The notes: generated by a model from the sequence alone, not told the origin. Counted from the stretch's first letter, positions 1-8,782 are shown. The stretch: 64,000 bases of DNA from Algibacter amylolyticus (GCF_014202225.1 NZ_JACHGE010000006.1:124001-188000); one strand, 5' to 3'. Program-made: numbers and translations.

Positions 1-1
1 T

Positions 2-2035
2 TTACCAAAAGATAGTACGGGATTAGATATTGAAACTATTACATTTAAAAAAAGAATAGATTTAAAATATTACCAGAAAAACATAACCCTAACTGCAGCA
101 GCTTTAAATTATATTATACCAAATAAAAACCAATATGAATGGGTTTTATCTAAGGATAATGAATCAATTATTAACGGAAATAGTCCAATTATAAATATAA
201 ACAACCTAAATACGGGGAGTTATATTTTATCCATCAAAGCATCCAATAATGACGGTGTTTGGGTGGATTCTCCTTTAGAGTTAGAATTAAATATACTTCC
301 ACCGTGGTGGAAATCTAATTTTGCATATGCGATATACTTTTTTCTAGGAGCTTGCATAGTTATGCTAGTCAGAAAAAAATATAAAGACAGAAAAAAAATT
401 CTACATGAATTAGAATTAGAAAAAATAGAAAAAATAAAAGACAAGGAATTACAGGAAGAAAAACTAATGTTTTTCACAAATGTTTCGCACGAAATTAGAA
501 CCCCATTAACACTTATTTCTGGCCCCATACATCATGCTTTATCAATTTCAAACAACAATGAAATTACAGAAAATCTATTAATAGCAGAAAAAAACACCAA
601 TTACTTAAAGGAACTTGTTAATCAAATTTTAGATTTTAGAAAAATAGAAAAAAATGCTAAATCGTTAAAACTATTTAGAACAGACATTAATGCTTTTATA
701 GAAAATATCTGTTACTCATTTAACAATCCATCTGCAAATAGCAATACAAACATAACTTTCAATTCTACTTTTGAAAATAGAATATTTATAGACAGAGATG
801 TGATAAACAAAATAGTACGCAATTTAATATCGAATGCTATTAAATTCAATTTAAATGAGTCTCCAATTTTAGTCAATTTAAGTGAAAAGCCCCTAAAACA
901 AATTTCTAAACTTCATAATTCTTTTTCGGTAGGTAAAATAAATAAAAAAGAACAAATAGTAATTATTACTGTTGAAGATAGTGGTATTGGTATTACAAAA
1001 AACTTGCTTCCTAAAATATTTAATCGCTTTTTCCAAGTCGATGATTCAAAAAATAAACATTTAGGCTCCGGCATTGGTTTATCTTTGGTTAAAAGTCTTG
1101 TTCTTCTGCATAAAGGAAGCATTAAAGTTGAAAGTGAGCACAATAAAGGCACCAGATTTACGGTAACTTTACCTATAAATAAAGATTACTACAATTCAGA
1201 GGAGTTTGTGTTTAAAAGTGAAACAATTGAGAAGCAGAAAACCGAAAAAATAGCCTATAAAATTAAAGAGAATAAGCTAGAAATAATCAAGAATAAAAAT
1301 ACAGTTTTACTTGTAGATGATAACGAAGAACTTTTAAATTGGATGGTTTCCTTCCTTTCTAAAGAATTTAATTGTTTAACAGCAGAAAACGGCAAGAAAG
1401 CCATAAACATCGCAAATAAAATGAACCCAGATATTATAGTATCAGATGTTATGATGCCCAAAATGAATGGTTTTGAAATATGCAAAACATTAAAAAACAA
1501 AATTAATACTAGCCATATCCCTATTATTCTGCTTACAGCCAAAACCTTTGAAGAAGATGTTAAAGAAGGGTTCGACTCAGGTGCAAATTCATATATCAAT
1601 AAACCATTCAATCCAGAAATATTAATAAAAACAATAGGAAATTTTATTAATTTAAAGAAAACCATAGTTGATAAATATAATGCCAATTATAGGGATTCTT
1701 CTTTAATAGAAAAACTTTCTATACATGATAGAAAAATTATCGACAAGGCTAATTCTTATATTGAAAGTAACATATCTGACACAAATATGAGTGTTGAAAA
1801 AATGGCAAGTGACTTAGCCATGAGTCGATCTACTTTATTCAGAAAAATTAAAGTGATAACAAATACATCGCCTAATGATTATATAAAGAACTACCGCTTA
1901 TCTATAGCATTAGAATTAATAAAAGAAAAAGAATATTCGATAAACGAAATATCTGAAAAAGTAGGGTTTAATGACTTTTATTACTTCAGAAAATGCTTTA
2001 TTCAAAAATTCGGCGTTAAACCTGACTATGTTTAA
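2..2035 (+). CDS. Hybrid two-component system regulator (HTCS), 5' end outside window
   Basis: Membrane sensor that joins a histidine kinase, a receiver and a DNA-binding domain in one chain, the usual regulator of Bacteroidetes glycan loci. The frame is open from base 2 with no start, so the N-terminal sensor is cut off. In order: the end of a periplasmic Y_Y_Y-type beta-sandwich, a membrane segment near bases 320-370, a HisKA H-box (NVSHEIRTP, His codon at 488), an ATPase domain with GIGL-type glycine motifs near 970-1170, a receiver domain with the phospho-acceptor Asp codon at 1445 (SDVMMPKMNG), and a C-terminal AraC-type double helix-turn-helix from about 1740 to the stop. It is separated from the PUL by an integrase gene, yet it is the only AraC-type protein visible and so the best candidate for binding the repeated 10-bp sites in this window. 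Family call certain; target inferred. Confidence 0.95.
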   Translation, partial: LPKDSTGLDIETITFKKRIDLKYYQKNITLTAAALNYIIPNKNQYEWVLSKDNESIINGNSPIININNLNTGSYILSIKASNNDGVWVDSPLELELNILPPWWKSNFAYAIYFFLGACIVMLVRKKYKDRKKILHELELEKIEKIKDKELQEEKLMFFTNVSHEIRTPLTLISGPIHHALSISNNNEITENLLIAEKNTNYLKELVNQILDFRKIEKNAKSLKLFRTDINAFIENICYSFNNPSANSNTNITFNSTFENRIFIDRDVINKIVRNLISNAIKFNLNESPILVNLSEKPLKQISKLHNSFSVGKINKKEQIVIITVEDSGIGITKNLLPKIFNRFFQVDDSKNKHLGSGIGLSLVKSLVLLHKGSIKVESEHNKGTRFTVTLPINKDYYNSEEFVFKSETIEKQKTEKIAYKIKENKLEIIKNKNTVLLVDDNEELLNWMVSFLSKEFNCLTAENGKKAINIANKMNPDIIVSDVMMPKMNGFEICKTLKNKINTSHIPIILLTAKTFEEDVKEGFDSGANSYINKPFNPEILIKTIGNFINLKKTIVDKYNANYRDSSLIEKLSIHDRKIIDKANSYIESNISDTNMSVEKMASDLAMSRSTLFRKIKVITNTSPNDYIKNYRLSIALELIKEKEYSINEISEKVGFNDFYYFRKCFIQKFGVKPDYV

Positions 2036-2420
2036 ACTACTTAAAATCATTTTTGCGTTTCCACAAGAAATGGTATTTGAGCAGCTAATTTGTTATTACT
2101 TAACATATAGAATGGTTAATTCTATAAAGCGATACTAAATGTTAATCAACTATTATTAAATAAAATTATTTTACTCACTAATGGACACTAAACTGAACAG
2201 ATTTTTGAACACCAGTATTCGGAAAGAAATACAAACAAGCTCAGTGAAATATTCATTCAAATAAAACAAAAATTGATTTAAGAAAATAAAAAAACAAAGA
2301 GAGGTACGCAATTCCGTACGTAAAAAGCCATACCACTTGTAACGCCCTATAAATACTATAAAAAATAGCATCTGGATAGTTAATCATTCTCCCGACCCTA
2401 AAAACAATTTTCGAAAGAAT
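2036..2420. other. Intergenic region, nothing recognised
   Basis: About 385 AT-rich bases between the stop of the hybrid regulator and the 3' end of the integrase. I see no coding region with family resemblance, no RNA gene and no convincing terminator hairpin. Confidence 0.6.
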
Positions 2421-3624
2421 TTAGAAATCAATAACTTTTTCTAATGCAGCATCCGTTTCATTTTGCATAAAATTCGACTGATACAAAATCGTAGTTGTTA
2501 CTGAAGAATGCCTATATAACTTTTGAAGCATTTGTATTGGAATTCTATCTCCAGAAATATTCCCAAAACTATGTCTTGCTATATGCATGCTCAGTTTTTT
2601 TATCAATACCAGCCTTTTCAGCTACTATTTCTAATCTTCGATTAAAATTTCTGGTTGCAGTCTTTATTCTTGTTCGTAATCTTTTATTATCACTTATATT
2701 GACCCCCTCTAACTCTTTAAATAGATAGATTGAGTTTTTATCCCTTTCAAGTCTATCAAGAATATTCTGAACTTTTTCTGGCACCTTTAGTGAAACTAAT
2801 TTACCATTCTTATTCATTCTATAATACAAACGATTATCTAAAAAATCTTCCCATTTTAATTGAAGTACATCACTAACCCTAATTCCTGCAAAATAGAAAC
2901 TCAATAACCATGCAGAAAGTGCATATTTTTGTGCTACTGTTATGTTTTGAATGTTTTCTAGTAGGGTTATTTCATTAGTATTCAATCCTATTTTCTTTGT
3001 TTCTGGAAACTTAATAGAATATTTTCCTTTGCCAAACGGATATAACTTAATATCAGTAAATGAATTTCTTATTGCAAGATTGAAAATAGTCCTAATCGTA
3101 ATCATATAATTCACCATTGTGCGCCTAGAAAGATTAAGCTTAATTATTAAATAATTTTCAAACTTTTTAAGTAATTCAATGTTCAAATCATTGAAAAACA
3201 GTTTATCCCTTTCAAGAAATTCTTTAAATACTTCTATCCTCTTATATTCAATGGCTAATTGATGAGATTTATTTCTATTCTCAATATTCTTTAAATATAT
3301 CTTTGCTACATTAAAAAATTCACCAGAATGAGTTTTAATTACTTTATTTTTTATACTTATAGATGACAGGTATTCATCTTTAATTTCTGCCTCTAATAAT
3401 CCCCTATTTGCTTTTGAAAGTTTTTTAAATATTAGTTGATTAATATTTAAAGCGTCCGGATGCGATTTTTTCACCTGTCCCTTATTTTGGTCCCATTGGT
3501 TCTTATGGATGTATTGACCTGTATACAGAAAAGAAGTTTTTCTATCTTTAATAATCCGTATTGCAATAGGAAATAATTTCTGAGAATTAGGTTTTGTTCT
3601 TAGAACTGCTTTTACTGATGACAT
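2421..3624 (-). pseudogene. Tyrosine recombinase/integrase disrupted by a +1 frameshift
   Basis: Phage-type site-specific integrase of the Bacteroidetes kind: N-terminal arm-binding domain (about residues 1-90), SAM-like core-binding domain (about 100-195) and C-terminal catalytic domain. The first frame (3624 down to 2569) holds the first catalytic Arg in AGIRVSDVL (R249). The HxxR box (HIARHSFG), the later His (LYRHSS) and the Tyr nucleophile (TTTILYQ) lie in the +1 frame, ending at 2421. The switch falls in a run of seven A (minus strand, about 2597-2603). Removing one A gives a continuous protein reading GIDKKLSMHIARH across the junction. As written the gene yields a protein lacking half its active site. 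It may be a dead integrase, a sequencing error in the homopolymer, or be rescued by slippage. It lies beside a probable attachment site. Confidence 0.85.
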
Positions 3625-3657
3625 GTTTTTAGAATTTATAATATTCTAAAGATAAAC

Positions 3658-3683
3658 ATTTTAGGTACAACATAGGTACAACA
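3658..3683. repeat. Tandem 11-bp repeats TAGGTACAACA, candidate integrase arm sites
   Basis: TAGGTACAACA occurs twice back to back at 3662-3672 and 3673-3683, just upstream of the integrase start. A third exact copy sits at 3880-3890. The first and third copies share a longer exact match, ATTTTAGGTACAACA (3658-3672 and 3876-3890). Short direct repeats on both sides of a core site are typical of arm-type integrase binding sites; the function here is inferred from position. Confidence 0.55.
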
Positions 3684-3782
3684 TTTATTGATATTGCTTG
3701 ATATAAAACAATATCAAATATTATTAAATAACTATAAATCAGTGTGTTTTACTATGCTATAATGATTTTTACTTCATACCGC

Positions 3783-3832
3783 TTAGAGTTCATAACTCGG
3801 AGGTCGCGGGATCGTGCCCCGCTCTCGCTACA
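3783..3832 (+). other. tRNA 3'-end-like sequence, probable attachment-site core
   Basis: The sequence resembles the 3' half of a tRNA: an anticodon-like loop TTCATAA flanked by GAG and CTC (about 3785-3800), a T-arm-like stem GCGGG/CCCGC (3806-3822) and a CTCTCGCTAC acceptor end (3822-3831). No matching 5' half (acceptor strand or D-arm) precedes it, and the T-loop ATCGTGC departs from the usual TTCGAAT type. I therefore call it a fragment, not a working tRNA. Integrases often use tRNA 3' ends as targets, and an integrase gene lies 160 bases away. The intact tRNA should be elsewhere in the genome. Confidence 0.5.
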
Positions 3833-3845
3833 AGGTAATTAAAGG

Positions 3846-3880
3846 AAAAGCTGAAGATTCGTCTTCAGCTTTTTTATTTT
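3846..3880 (+). terminator. Strong rho-independent terminator after the tRNA-like end
   Basis: Perfect hairpin AGCTGAAGA-TTCG-TCTTCAGCT (3849-3870) with a UUCG tetraloop, followed by a T-rich run. It lies 15 bases after the tRNA-like 3' end, as expected for the original tRNA's own terminator. Confidence 0.85.
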
Positions 3881-3890
3881 AGGTACAACA
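3876..3890. repeat. Third copy of the TAGGTACAACA repeat
   Basis: Exact 15-bp match (ATTTTAGGTACAACA) to 3658-3672, placed on the other side of the tRNA-like core. See the tandem pair at 3658-3683. Confidence 0.5.
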
Positions 3891-4217
3891 AATGACCTTT
3901 TTTTTATTGTGCCATATCAAACAAACACAAACCTCTTTAAATTTAATTATCTACTACATAACAAAAATTGGTAGGTATTCTGCATCTACAAATTAATAAT
4001 CAATGTTACTCTAAATAATTTTAATCATAACCACAACACTTAATATTCCCTTGAAAAAAAAAATTACCTATCTCAACTATATACAAGTATCCTCAATTGA
4101 TTTATTTAACTATTTAAATACTCAATTTTGATGTTCTAATTTATGACTATAAACACTATATAAACATTTTTATGGATAGTTGCTCATTCTCCATAGCAAA
4201 TAACTTAAATTACACAA
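3891..4217. other. Intergenic region, nothing recognised
   Basis: About 330 very AT-rich bases between the att-like region and the terminator of the oxidoreductase gene. No gene, RNA or repeat could be supported. Confidence 0.55.
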
Positions 4218-4256
4218 AAAAAAGCCCATAAACTTTATGTTTATGAGCTTTTTTCA
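4218..4256 (-). terminator. Terminator of the Gfo/Idh operon
   Basis: Inverted repeat with arms 4224-4234 (GCCCATAAAC core) and 4239-4249 (GTTTATGAGC), one mismatch, flanked by A-run and T-run. On the minus strand it follows the oxidoreductase stop by about 20 bases. Confidence 0.8.
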
Positions 4257-4272
4257 TTTTTATTGTTACTTA

Positions 4273-5613
4273 TTAAAATACAGGATCCCATCCAGCTTCA
4301 TAAGTACGTGACCACAGTTTCATTGCTTCTCTATTGTACATCATTCCTGTTTGGTTGTCGATATCAAATCCGCTATTTATTCTATAGGCAATATTAGCAT
4401 AATGCACCATAGCCATACTTATGCTTGCATCGTCTATAGGAGCAGTTAATTTAGCTTTGCCTCTAATAGTATCAAAAAGGTTTATAACGTGTTTTGTAGT
4501 GGTATCGCCACCGCCACCTAATGCAGTTCCTGCTTCATTTGATGAGGAATTATATTCTTTAACTAGTTTACCTCTGCGGTCGTATAGCATATATTTACCT
4601 CGATCTACAAAAACCGAACCTTCTGTACCATAAATTACTGTTCCTCGCCCTGTGCCGTATGTTTTATAGCTATTTCGTGATTTCCCATCCCACTTTATAA
4701 CCTTATTATCTTTAAACTTAAAGGTAGCTTCCATATCATCATACATTTCCCAACCATCATTTAAAAAATGGCGCTTTTCTGCTTCCACATAAACGTGTTG
4801 CGGAAAATCGACTTGTAATGCCCAACGTGCTACATCTAACTCATGAGTTCCGTTATTTCCAGCTTCGGCAGTGCCATATTCCCAGCCATACCAATGCCAA
4901 TTATAATCCCATGTTTCCGATGTGTAATCGCGCCTTGGTGCTGGTCCTTGCCACAATTCCCAATCTAAACCTTGAGGAATCGCTGCGTTTTTTTGCAAAG
5001 GTACTTGGCCTCTACCATTATTGTAAAATGCTACAGCTTTATAAGGTTTACCGATAACACCATTATGAATTTCATTTATAATCTCGATGGTGTGCCCTGA
5101 GGAGCGTTGCTGATTCCCCATTTGCACCACTTTATTGAAATGCTTGGATGCCTTTACCAATTGCTCATTTTCATACATATTATGACTACAAGGCTTTTCG
5201 ACATACACATGTTTACCTGCTTTCATGGCCATTATAGAACCTGGTGTATGCCAATGGTCTGGTGTTGCATTAATTAAAACATCTACATTTTTATCATCTA
5301 GAACTTTTCTAATGTCATTTTCCAATATTGGATTATAATCGATATGCTCTCTAAAGGCCTTTAAACCTTTTGCACGCTGGCTTTCCATAACATCGCACAA
5401 ATATAAAAGTTTAGCATTACTTTCTTTTAACGCTATGGGTTGTTTAAAAGCAGTCATTCTTCGTCCTAACCCAGCTATAGCAACATGTATACGCTCATTA
5501 GATCCCACAATGTTATTGTAACTTTTAGCGCTCATTGCCATAGCTGAATGTCCTATTGTAACAGCTGCTCCGGCTAAAGTTGTTTTTTTTATAAAATTTC
5601 GTCTTGATGTCAT
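4273..5613 (-). CDS. Tat-exported Gfo/Idh/MocA-family oxidoreductase
   Basis: NAD(P)-dependent sugar oxidoreductase of the Gfo/Idh/MocA family, 446 residues. The N-terminus is a twin-arginine signal (SRRNFIKK, residues 3-10, then a hydrophobic stretch), so it is probably exported folded with its cofactor. A Rossmann domain follows (VAIAGLG at 44-50), with DHWH (119-122) and the family EKP motif (139-141), then the alpha/beta C-terminal domain. It lies 5 bp downstream of the DUF1080 lipoprotein, so the two are surely cotranscribed. Some members of this family oxidise the C3 hydroxyl of glycosides, and DUF1080 proteins are linked to 3-keto-disaccharide hydrolysis. A periplasmic keto-sugar route is plausible but the substrate is unknown. 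Confidence 0.9.
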   Translation of the reverse strand: MTSRRNFIKKTTLAGAAVTIGHSAMAMSAKSYNNIVGSNERIHVAIAGLGRRMTAFKQPIALKESNAKLLYLCDVMESQRAKGLKAFREHIDYNPILENDIRKVLDDKNVDVLINATPDHWHTPGSIMAMKAGKHVYVEKPCSHNMYENEQLVKASKHFNKVVQMGNQQRSSGHTIEIINEIHNGVIGKPYKAVAFYNNGRGQVPLQKNAAIPQGLDWELWQGPAPRRDYTSETWDYNWHWYGWEYGTAEAGNNGTHELDVARWALQVDFPQHVYVEAEKRHFLNDGWEMYDDMEATFKFKDNKVIKWDGKSRNSYKTYGTGRGTVIYGTEGSVFVDRGKYMLYDRRGKLVKEYNSSSNEAGTALGGGGDTTTKHVINLFDTIRGKAKLTAPIDDASISMAMVHYANIAYRINSGFDIDNQTGMMYNREAMKLWSRTYEAGWDPVF

Positions 5614-5618
5614 AATGC

Positions 5619-6986
5619 TTATAAGGATTTAATTTTAATGTTTTTAAATGCTACACGGTCGCCATGGTCCTGTAATAAGATTTGTCCTTTTTCTAGCAAT
5701 CCAAAATTTGGCCATTTAGCATATTTACTTTCTGAAACAAGCTTTAAAAACGCTGCACTTCCTCGTTCGTATTCTAAAACTTTCATCCCATTTAACCAGT
5801 GTTCCACATGATTGTTTTTTGAAATGATATAAGCGCTATTCCACTCTCCAATTGGCTTAATTGGTTTTTCAGGATTGGCTTGAATTAAATCGTATAAAGA
5901 GCATACCGTTCTGCTACCTTCATGACTTCCAAGTTTAGCGTCTGGATGCATTGCATCGTCCAAAATTTGATACTCCAAGCCTATAGAAGATCCAAGACCT
6001 TTATTAAGGTTTGTATCTACATAATATTTTATACCGCTATTAGCACCTTGAGTTAATTTAAAGTCTACTTTTAATTCGAAATCGCCATACAACTCTGTAG
6101 TAACAATATCGCCGCCTGCTGCTGATTCTGCTCCACCAGAAGATAAAACAATAAGTTCGCCATTTTCTATTACCCAACCTTTATCAGGAAACGATTCTAG
6201 TTTAGCACCTCGCCACCCTTTAGTTGTCTTTCCGTTCCAAAGCATTTTCCATCCCTTTTTACTTTCGTCCAATGTTAGTTTGTTTTTAGTAATTACGGGT
6301 TGTAATGGTGTTTTTTTGGTATACTTATCTAAATCCTTAGTTAAAATTTTTACATTTTTCCATGAAATTGTCGTGCCTTCTTTTTGTTTTCCGTGAATAC
6401 TATGCACTTGCAATCCTATAAATCCAGAAGCCGTTTTATCGTCAATTAAATAAGAAGCAGGCACACCGTTTATCCACGTTTTTATGGTGTCTCCAATCGC
6501 CTCAATTCTATAATGATTCCAATCATTTTGTTTAAATGCTTTTTGAGCTTCTTCATTACCTTCTAATGTATTTAACCATTTTCTTCTCCCCTCATCAAAA
6601 ATACCAGCACTCCAAGCTCTTTTAGATGGATCGATTTCTACTTGGTAACCATGTACTCTTCCGTCCTGATAGTGAGGAAAACTATTACTACGAATTTGGA
6701 TTCCGGAATTCATTGTGGAATCTACTTTATACTCTAATTCTAAAATAAAATCATCGTAAAATTTATTTGTTGTTAAAAAGGTATTAGGAGTTTCTTTTAC
6801 TGTAGTTCCAGTAATTACACCATCTTCTATACTATAGGTCGCTTTACCTCCCTTTATGTTCCACCCATTTAAGGTGTTATTTTCTATTAAATTTTCCCAA
6901 GGTGTTTTGTCTTTTTTATCTCCCGAACAACCTGTAAAACAAGTTACCGCAAAAGCCAATAAAGCCCAATTCCTGAATTTCAACAT
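5619..6986 (-). CDS. Lipoprotein with two DUF1080 (3-keto-disaccharide hydrolase-like) domains
   Basis: 455 residues with a lipoprotein signal (lipobox FTGC near residue 20). Two concanavalin-like DUF1080 domains in tandem: about residues 30-215 (TPWENLIENNTLNGW, then GIQIRSN) and about 245-455 (WKMLWNGKTTKGW, then SGIKYYV). DUF1080/PF06439 proteins are annotated as 3-keto-disaccharide hydrolases; most have one such domain, so the duplication is notable. First gene of a two-gene unit with the Gfo/Idh oxidoreductase, preceded by a copy of the shared regulatory repeat at 7047, which ties it to the PUL regulon. Predicted periplasmic or outer-membrane lipoprotein. Confidence 0.85.
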   Translation of the reverse strand: MLKFRNWALLAFAVTCFTGCSGDKKDKTPWENLIENNTLNGWNIKGGKATYSIEDGVITGTTVKETPNTFLTTNKFYDDFILELEYKVDSTMNSGIQIRSNSFPHYQDGRVHGYQVEIDPSKRAWSAGIFDEGRRKWLNTLEGNEEAQKAFKQNDWNHYRIEAIGDTIKTWINGVPASYLIDDKTASGFIGLQVHSIHGKQKEGTTISWKNVKILTKDLDKYTKKTPLQPVITKNKLTLDESKKGWKMLWNGKTTKGWRGAKLESFPDKGWVIENGELIVLSSGGAESAAGGDIVTTELYGDFELKVDFKLTQGANSGIKYYVDTNLNKGLGSSIGLEYQILDDAMHPDAKLGSHEGSRTVCSLYDLIQANPEKPIKPIGEWNSAYIISKNNHVEHWLNGMKVLEYERGSAAFLKLVSESKYAKWPNFGLLEKGQILLQDHGDRVAFKNIKIKSL

Positions 6987-7018
6987 ACTTTTTTTTATTT
7001 AATGATTAAAAATTTAAA

Positions 7019-7066
7019 ACAATTTATAGTATTTACTATTATTCTCTATCCTGTACTAGTGGCTTT
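7019..7066 (-). promoter_or_regulatory. Shared PUL promoter: TATCCTGTAC repeat and weak -7 box
   Basis: TATCCTGTAC at 7047-7056, read on the plus strand as at the other sites, lies upstream of the DUF1080 gene. The second 10-bp copy is weak (TAGTGGCTTT). Twenty bases nearer the gene is TAAATTGT (minus strand of 7019-7026), a poor match to TAnnTTTG. Confidence 0.6.
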
Positions 7067-7153
7067 TATTTATTAAAAAATAACATGTACCCCCGAAAAT
7101 AAAGGATAGCATACTAAATCCTTACAATGTAATTTTGAAAAAAATGGTTAAAA

Positions 7154-7187
7154 AAAAGAATCATAAACTAATGTATATGATTCTTTT
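7154..7187 (-). terminator. Terminator of the NCS1 transporter gene
   Basis: Perfect 12-bp stem AAAAGAATCATA (7154-7165) with TATGATTCTTTT (7176-7187), T-run on the minus strand, about 28 bases past the transporter stop. Confidence 0.85.
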
Positions 7188-7214
7188 ATATAATTATTTA
7201 AGTGTTTTGTACAC

Positions 7215-8624
7215 TTATTGTTTTTGAGAATATTTACTTAAAACTAAAAATAAAATACCACATAATAACCAAGCAGGAAGTGTTACAAAAGATAAAAACA
7301 CATCAAATTGAATGGATATAAAATAAAACACCCCAAAGCTTATGGCCCATGCCCAAAACACAGACTTATTAAATGAAAGATTAGCTACTTCTGCATAATT
7401 CTTGATAATACCCGCCTTTTTATGGAAGAAGTGTTCAAAAACTATAATTGCACCAAAAGGAGCCAATATAAAACCGTATAAAGCCACAAAGCCTAATAAT
7501 TTCATTGCAAAAGCCGGAAACAACCCTGCAATTGTAGCAATAGAACCTGCCAAAATAGTCACTTTAGCCGTTGAAAGCTTTGGTAAAATAGCCTGAAATG
7601 CTAAACCTGCTCTATAAATTGTTGGGTTTGCGGTAGTCCATCCTGCAAGTACTACTGCAATAATTCCAAACACTCCTATAGCGTTATAGGCCATAGGACC
7701 TGGAGCCACTGGTGGTGCAGAGTTAGTTGATAAAAATGCTTGTGCTTCGGGAGATTTTAAATAAACTGCATATAACAATGCGGCGGCTATCCACGCCATA
7801 TAATGACCTACATACATTCCTGCAGCTGTTGCCCAACCTGCTTTAGCTTTTTTAGCAAACCTAAACACAGATAAATCGGACATACCAATATGCATGGCGC
7901 CATTAGCAAACCAAGACCAAATAACAACATGCCAAAATGTAAATTTTGTTTGTCCCGGAAAAGGCTCTCCACCGTCTCCCCAAATGTTCCAAAAGTCTGA
8001 AAAACTATCCACTCCTAGTTGACCAAGAGCAACTATACCACAGGTAACAAAAGCTAGTACAATTACAGGAGACATCCAGTTTGCTGCTTTTGTAACCGTA
8101 TCGTAACCTCTGGCTGCAATTACAGATATAACCGCACCTATTATTATAACTATAATAACCCACGTCATTCCATTAGGAAGCGTATCATCTAACTTAGGCA
8201 TTGGCATATCAAAAGGAATACCAACTGCCGTTGCAGAAACGGTTATCATAGATCCAGCTAAAAAACAAAATAATATACCATTAGCAAGATTATAGCCCGT
8301 TACCAACTTTTTACCACAAATTTTTTCTAATTGAAAGTATAGTGTTAATCTGTTTTTAACAGCGATTTCCGCTGTTAAAAATCTCCAACTTAAAACCGCT
8401 AAAAGGTTTCCAATTAATAACCCAATAATTAAATCGAAGGCACTAACCCCAGCAGTTAAAAAAAGAGGCCCAATCATAAATTCTGTACCTGCAGCATGCT
8501 CGCCAGCATACATACCTATAAAACTTTTCCAGCCTTTTAGTTTAGATTGTGGTACAGGAGTTCTTTCAAATTCTCCTCCCGAAGCTTCTTGTAAAATGTC
8601 TTCTTCTTGATGATATTGCGTCAT
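7215..8624 (-). CDS. NCS1-family (cytosine permease-like) membrane transporter
   Basis: 469 residues with about twelve hydrophobic segments. The N-terminal stretch GWKSFIGMYAGEHAAGTEFMIGPLF and the repeated Gly/Ala-rich helices match the nucleobase:cation symporter-1 family (cytosine/purine/hydantoin permeases). No nucleobase metabolism gene is nearby. It stands between the keto-sugar pair and the lactaldehyde/lactate genes, and has its own copy of the shared promoter at 8689-8736. This context suggests a substrate from the same pathway, such as rhamnose, a uronate product or lactate. No RhaT-like or FucP-like permease is seen in the window, so this protein could fill that gap. The family is clear; the substrate is a guess. 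Confidence 0.85.
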   Translation of the reverse strand: MTQYHQEEDILQEASGGEFERTPVPQSKLKGWKSFIGMYAGEHAAGTEFMIGPLFLTAGVSAFDLIIGLLIGNLLAVLSWRFLTAEIAVKNRLTLYFQLEKICGKKLVTGYNLANGILFCFLAGSMITVSATAVGIPFDMPMPKLDDTLPNGMTWVIIVIIIGAVISVIAARGYDTVTKAANWMSPVIVLAFVTCGIVALGQLGVDSFSDFWNIWGDGGEPFPGQTKFTFWHVVIWSWFANGAMHIGMSDLSVFRFAKKAKAGWATAAGMYVGHYMAWIAAALLYAVYLKSPEAQAFLSTNSAPPVAPGPMAYNAIGVFGIIAVVLAGWTTANPTIYRAGLAFQAILPKLSTAKVTILAGSIATIAGLFPAFAMKLLGFVALYGFILAPFGAIIVFEHFFHKKAGIIKNYAEVANLSFNKSVFWAWAISFGVFYFISIQFDVFLSFVTLPAWLLCGILFLVLSKYSQKQ

Positions 8625-8688
8625 AATTGCGGTTTAGTTTAGTTTTTTTAATAATTAACTTTTTAATAAAGTTACTAAATTATACTCA

Positions 8689-8736
8689 CGAAAATATACT
8701 GTACAAATTATAACTCTATCCTGTACTGTGCCGTAA
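8689..8736 (-). promoter_or_regulatory. Shared PUL promoter of the NCS1 transporter
   Basis: Direct repeats TATCCTGTAC (8717-8726) and TGTGCCGTAA (8727-8736), a 20-bp spacer, then TATTTTCG (minus strand of 8689-8696), one mismatch from TAnnTTTG. It lies between the terminator of the upstream aldehyde dehydrogenase gene and the transporter start, so the transporter has its own promoter. Confidence 0.8.
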
Positions 8737-8751
8737 TAAAATACCATAAAA

Positions 8752-8782
8752 AAAACTCAGCCAAAATTTAGCTGAGTTTTTT
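8752..8782 (-). terminator. Terminator of the rhamnose catabolic operon
   Basis: Stem AAAACTCAGC (8752-8761) with GCTGAGTTTT (8771-8780), loop CAAAATTTA, T-run on the minus strand, about 25 bases after the aldehyde dehydrogenase stop. Confidence 0.85.

Noticed and set aside
913-1686. Reading frames of 79-143 codons on the strand opposite the hybrid regulator, and similar ones opposite most large genes.
   Set aside because: They mirror the codon pattern of the well-supported genes, show no family resemblance and lack their own promoter elements.
2590-2610. Programmed ribosomal frameshift in the integrase.
   Set aside because: The shift needed is +1, whereas A-rich heptamers are known for -1 slipping, and no stimulatory structure is evident. 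A decay or sequencing error is simpler, though slippage on A7 is not excluded.
3783-3832. A complete tRNA gene for Met (CAT in the loop).
   Set aside because: Only a 3' half can be folded; no acceptor 5' strand or D-arm is present upstream, and the T-loop is atypical.
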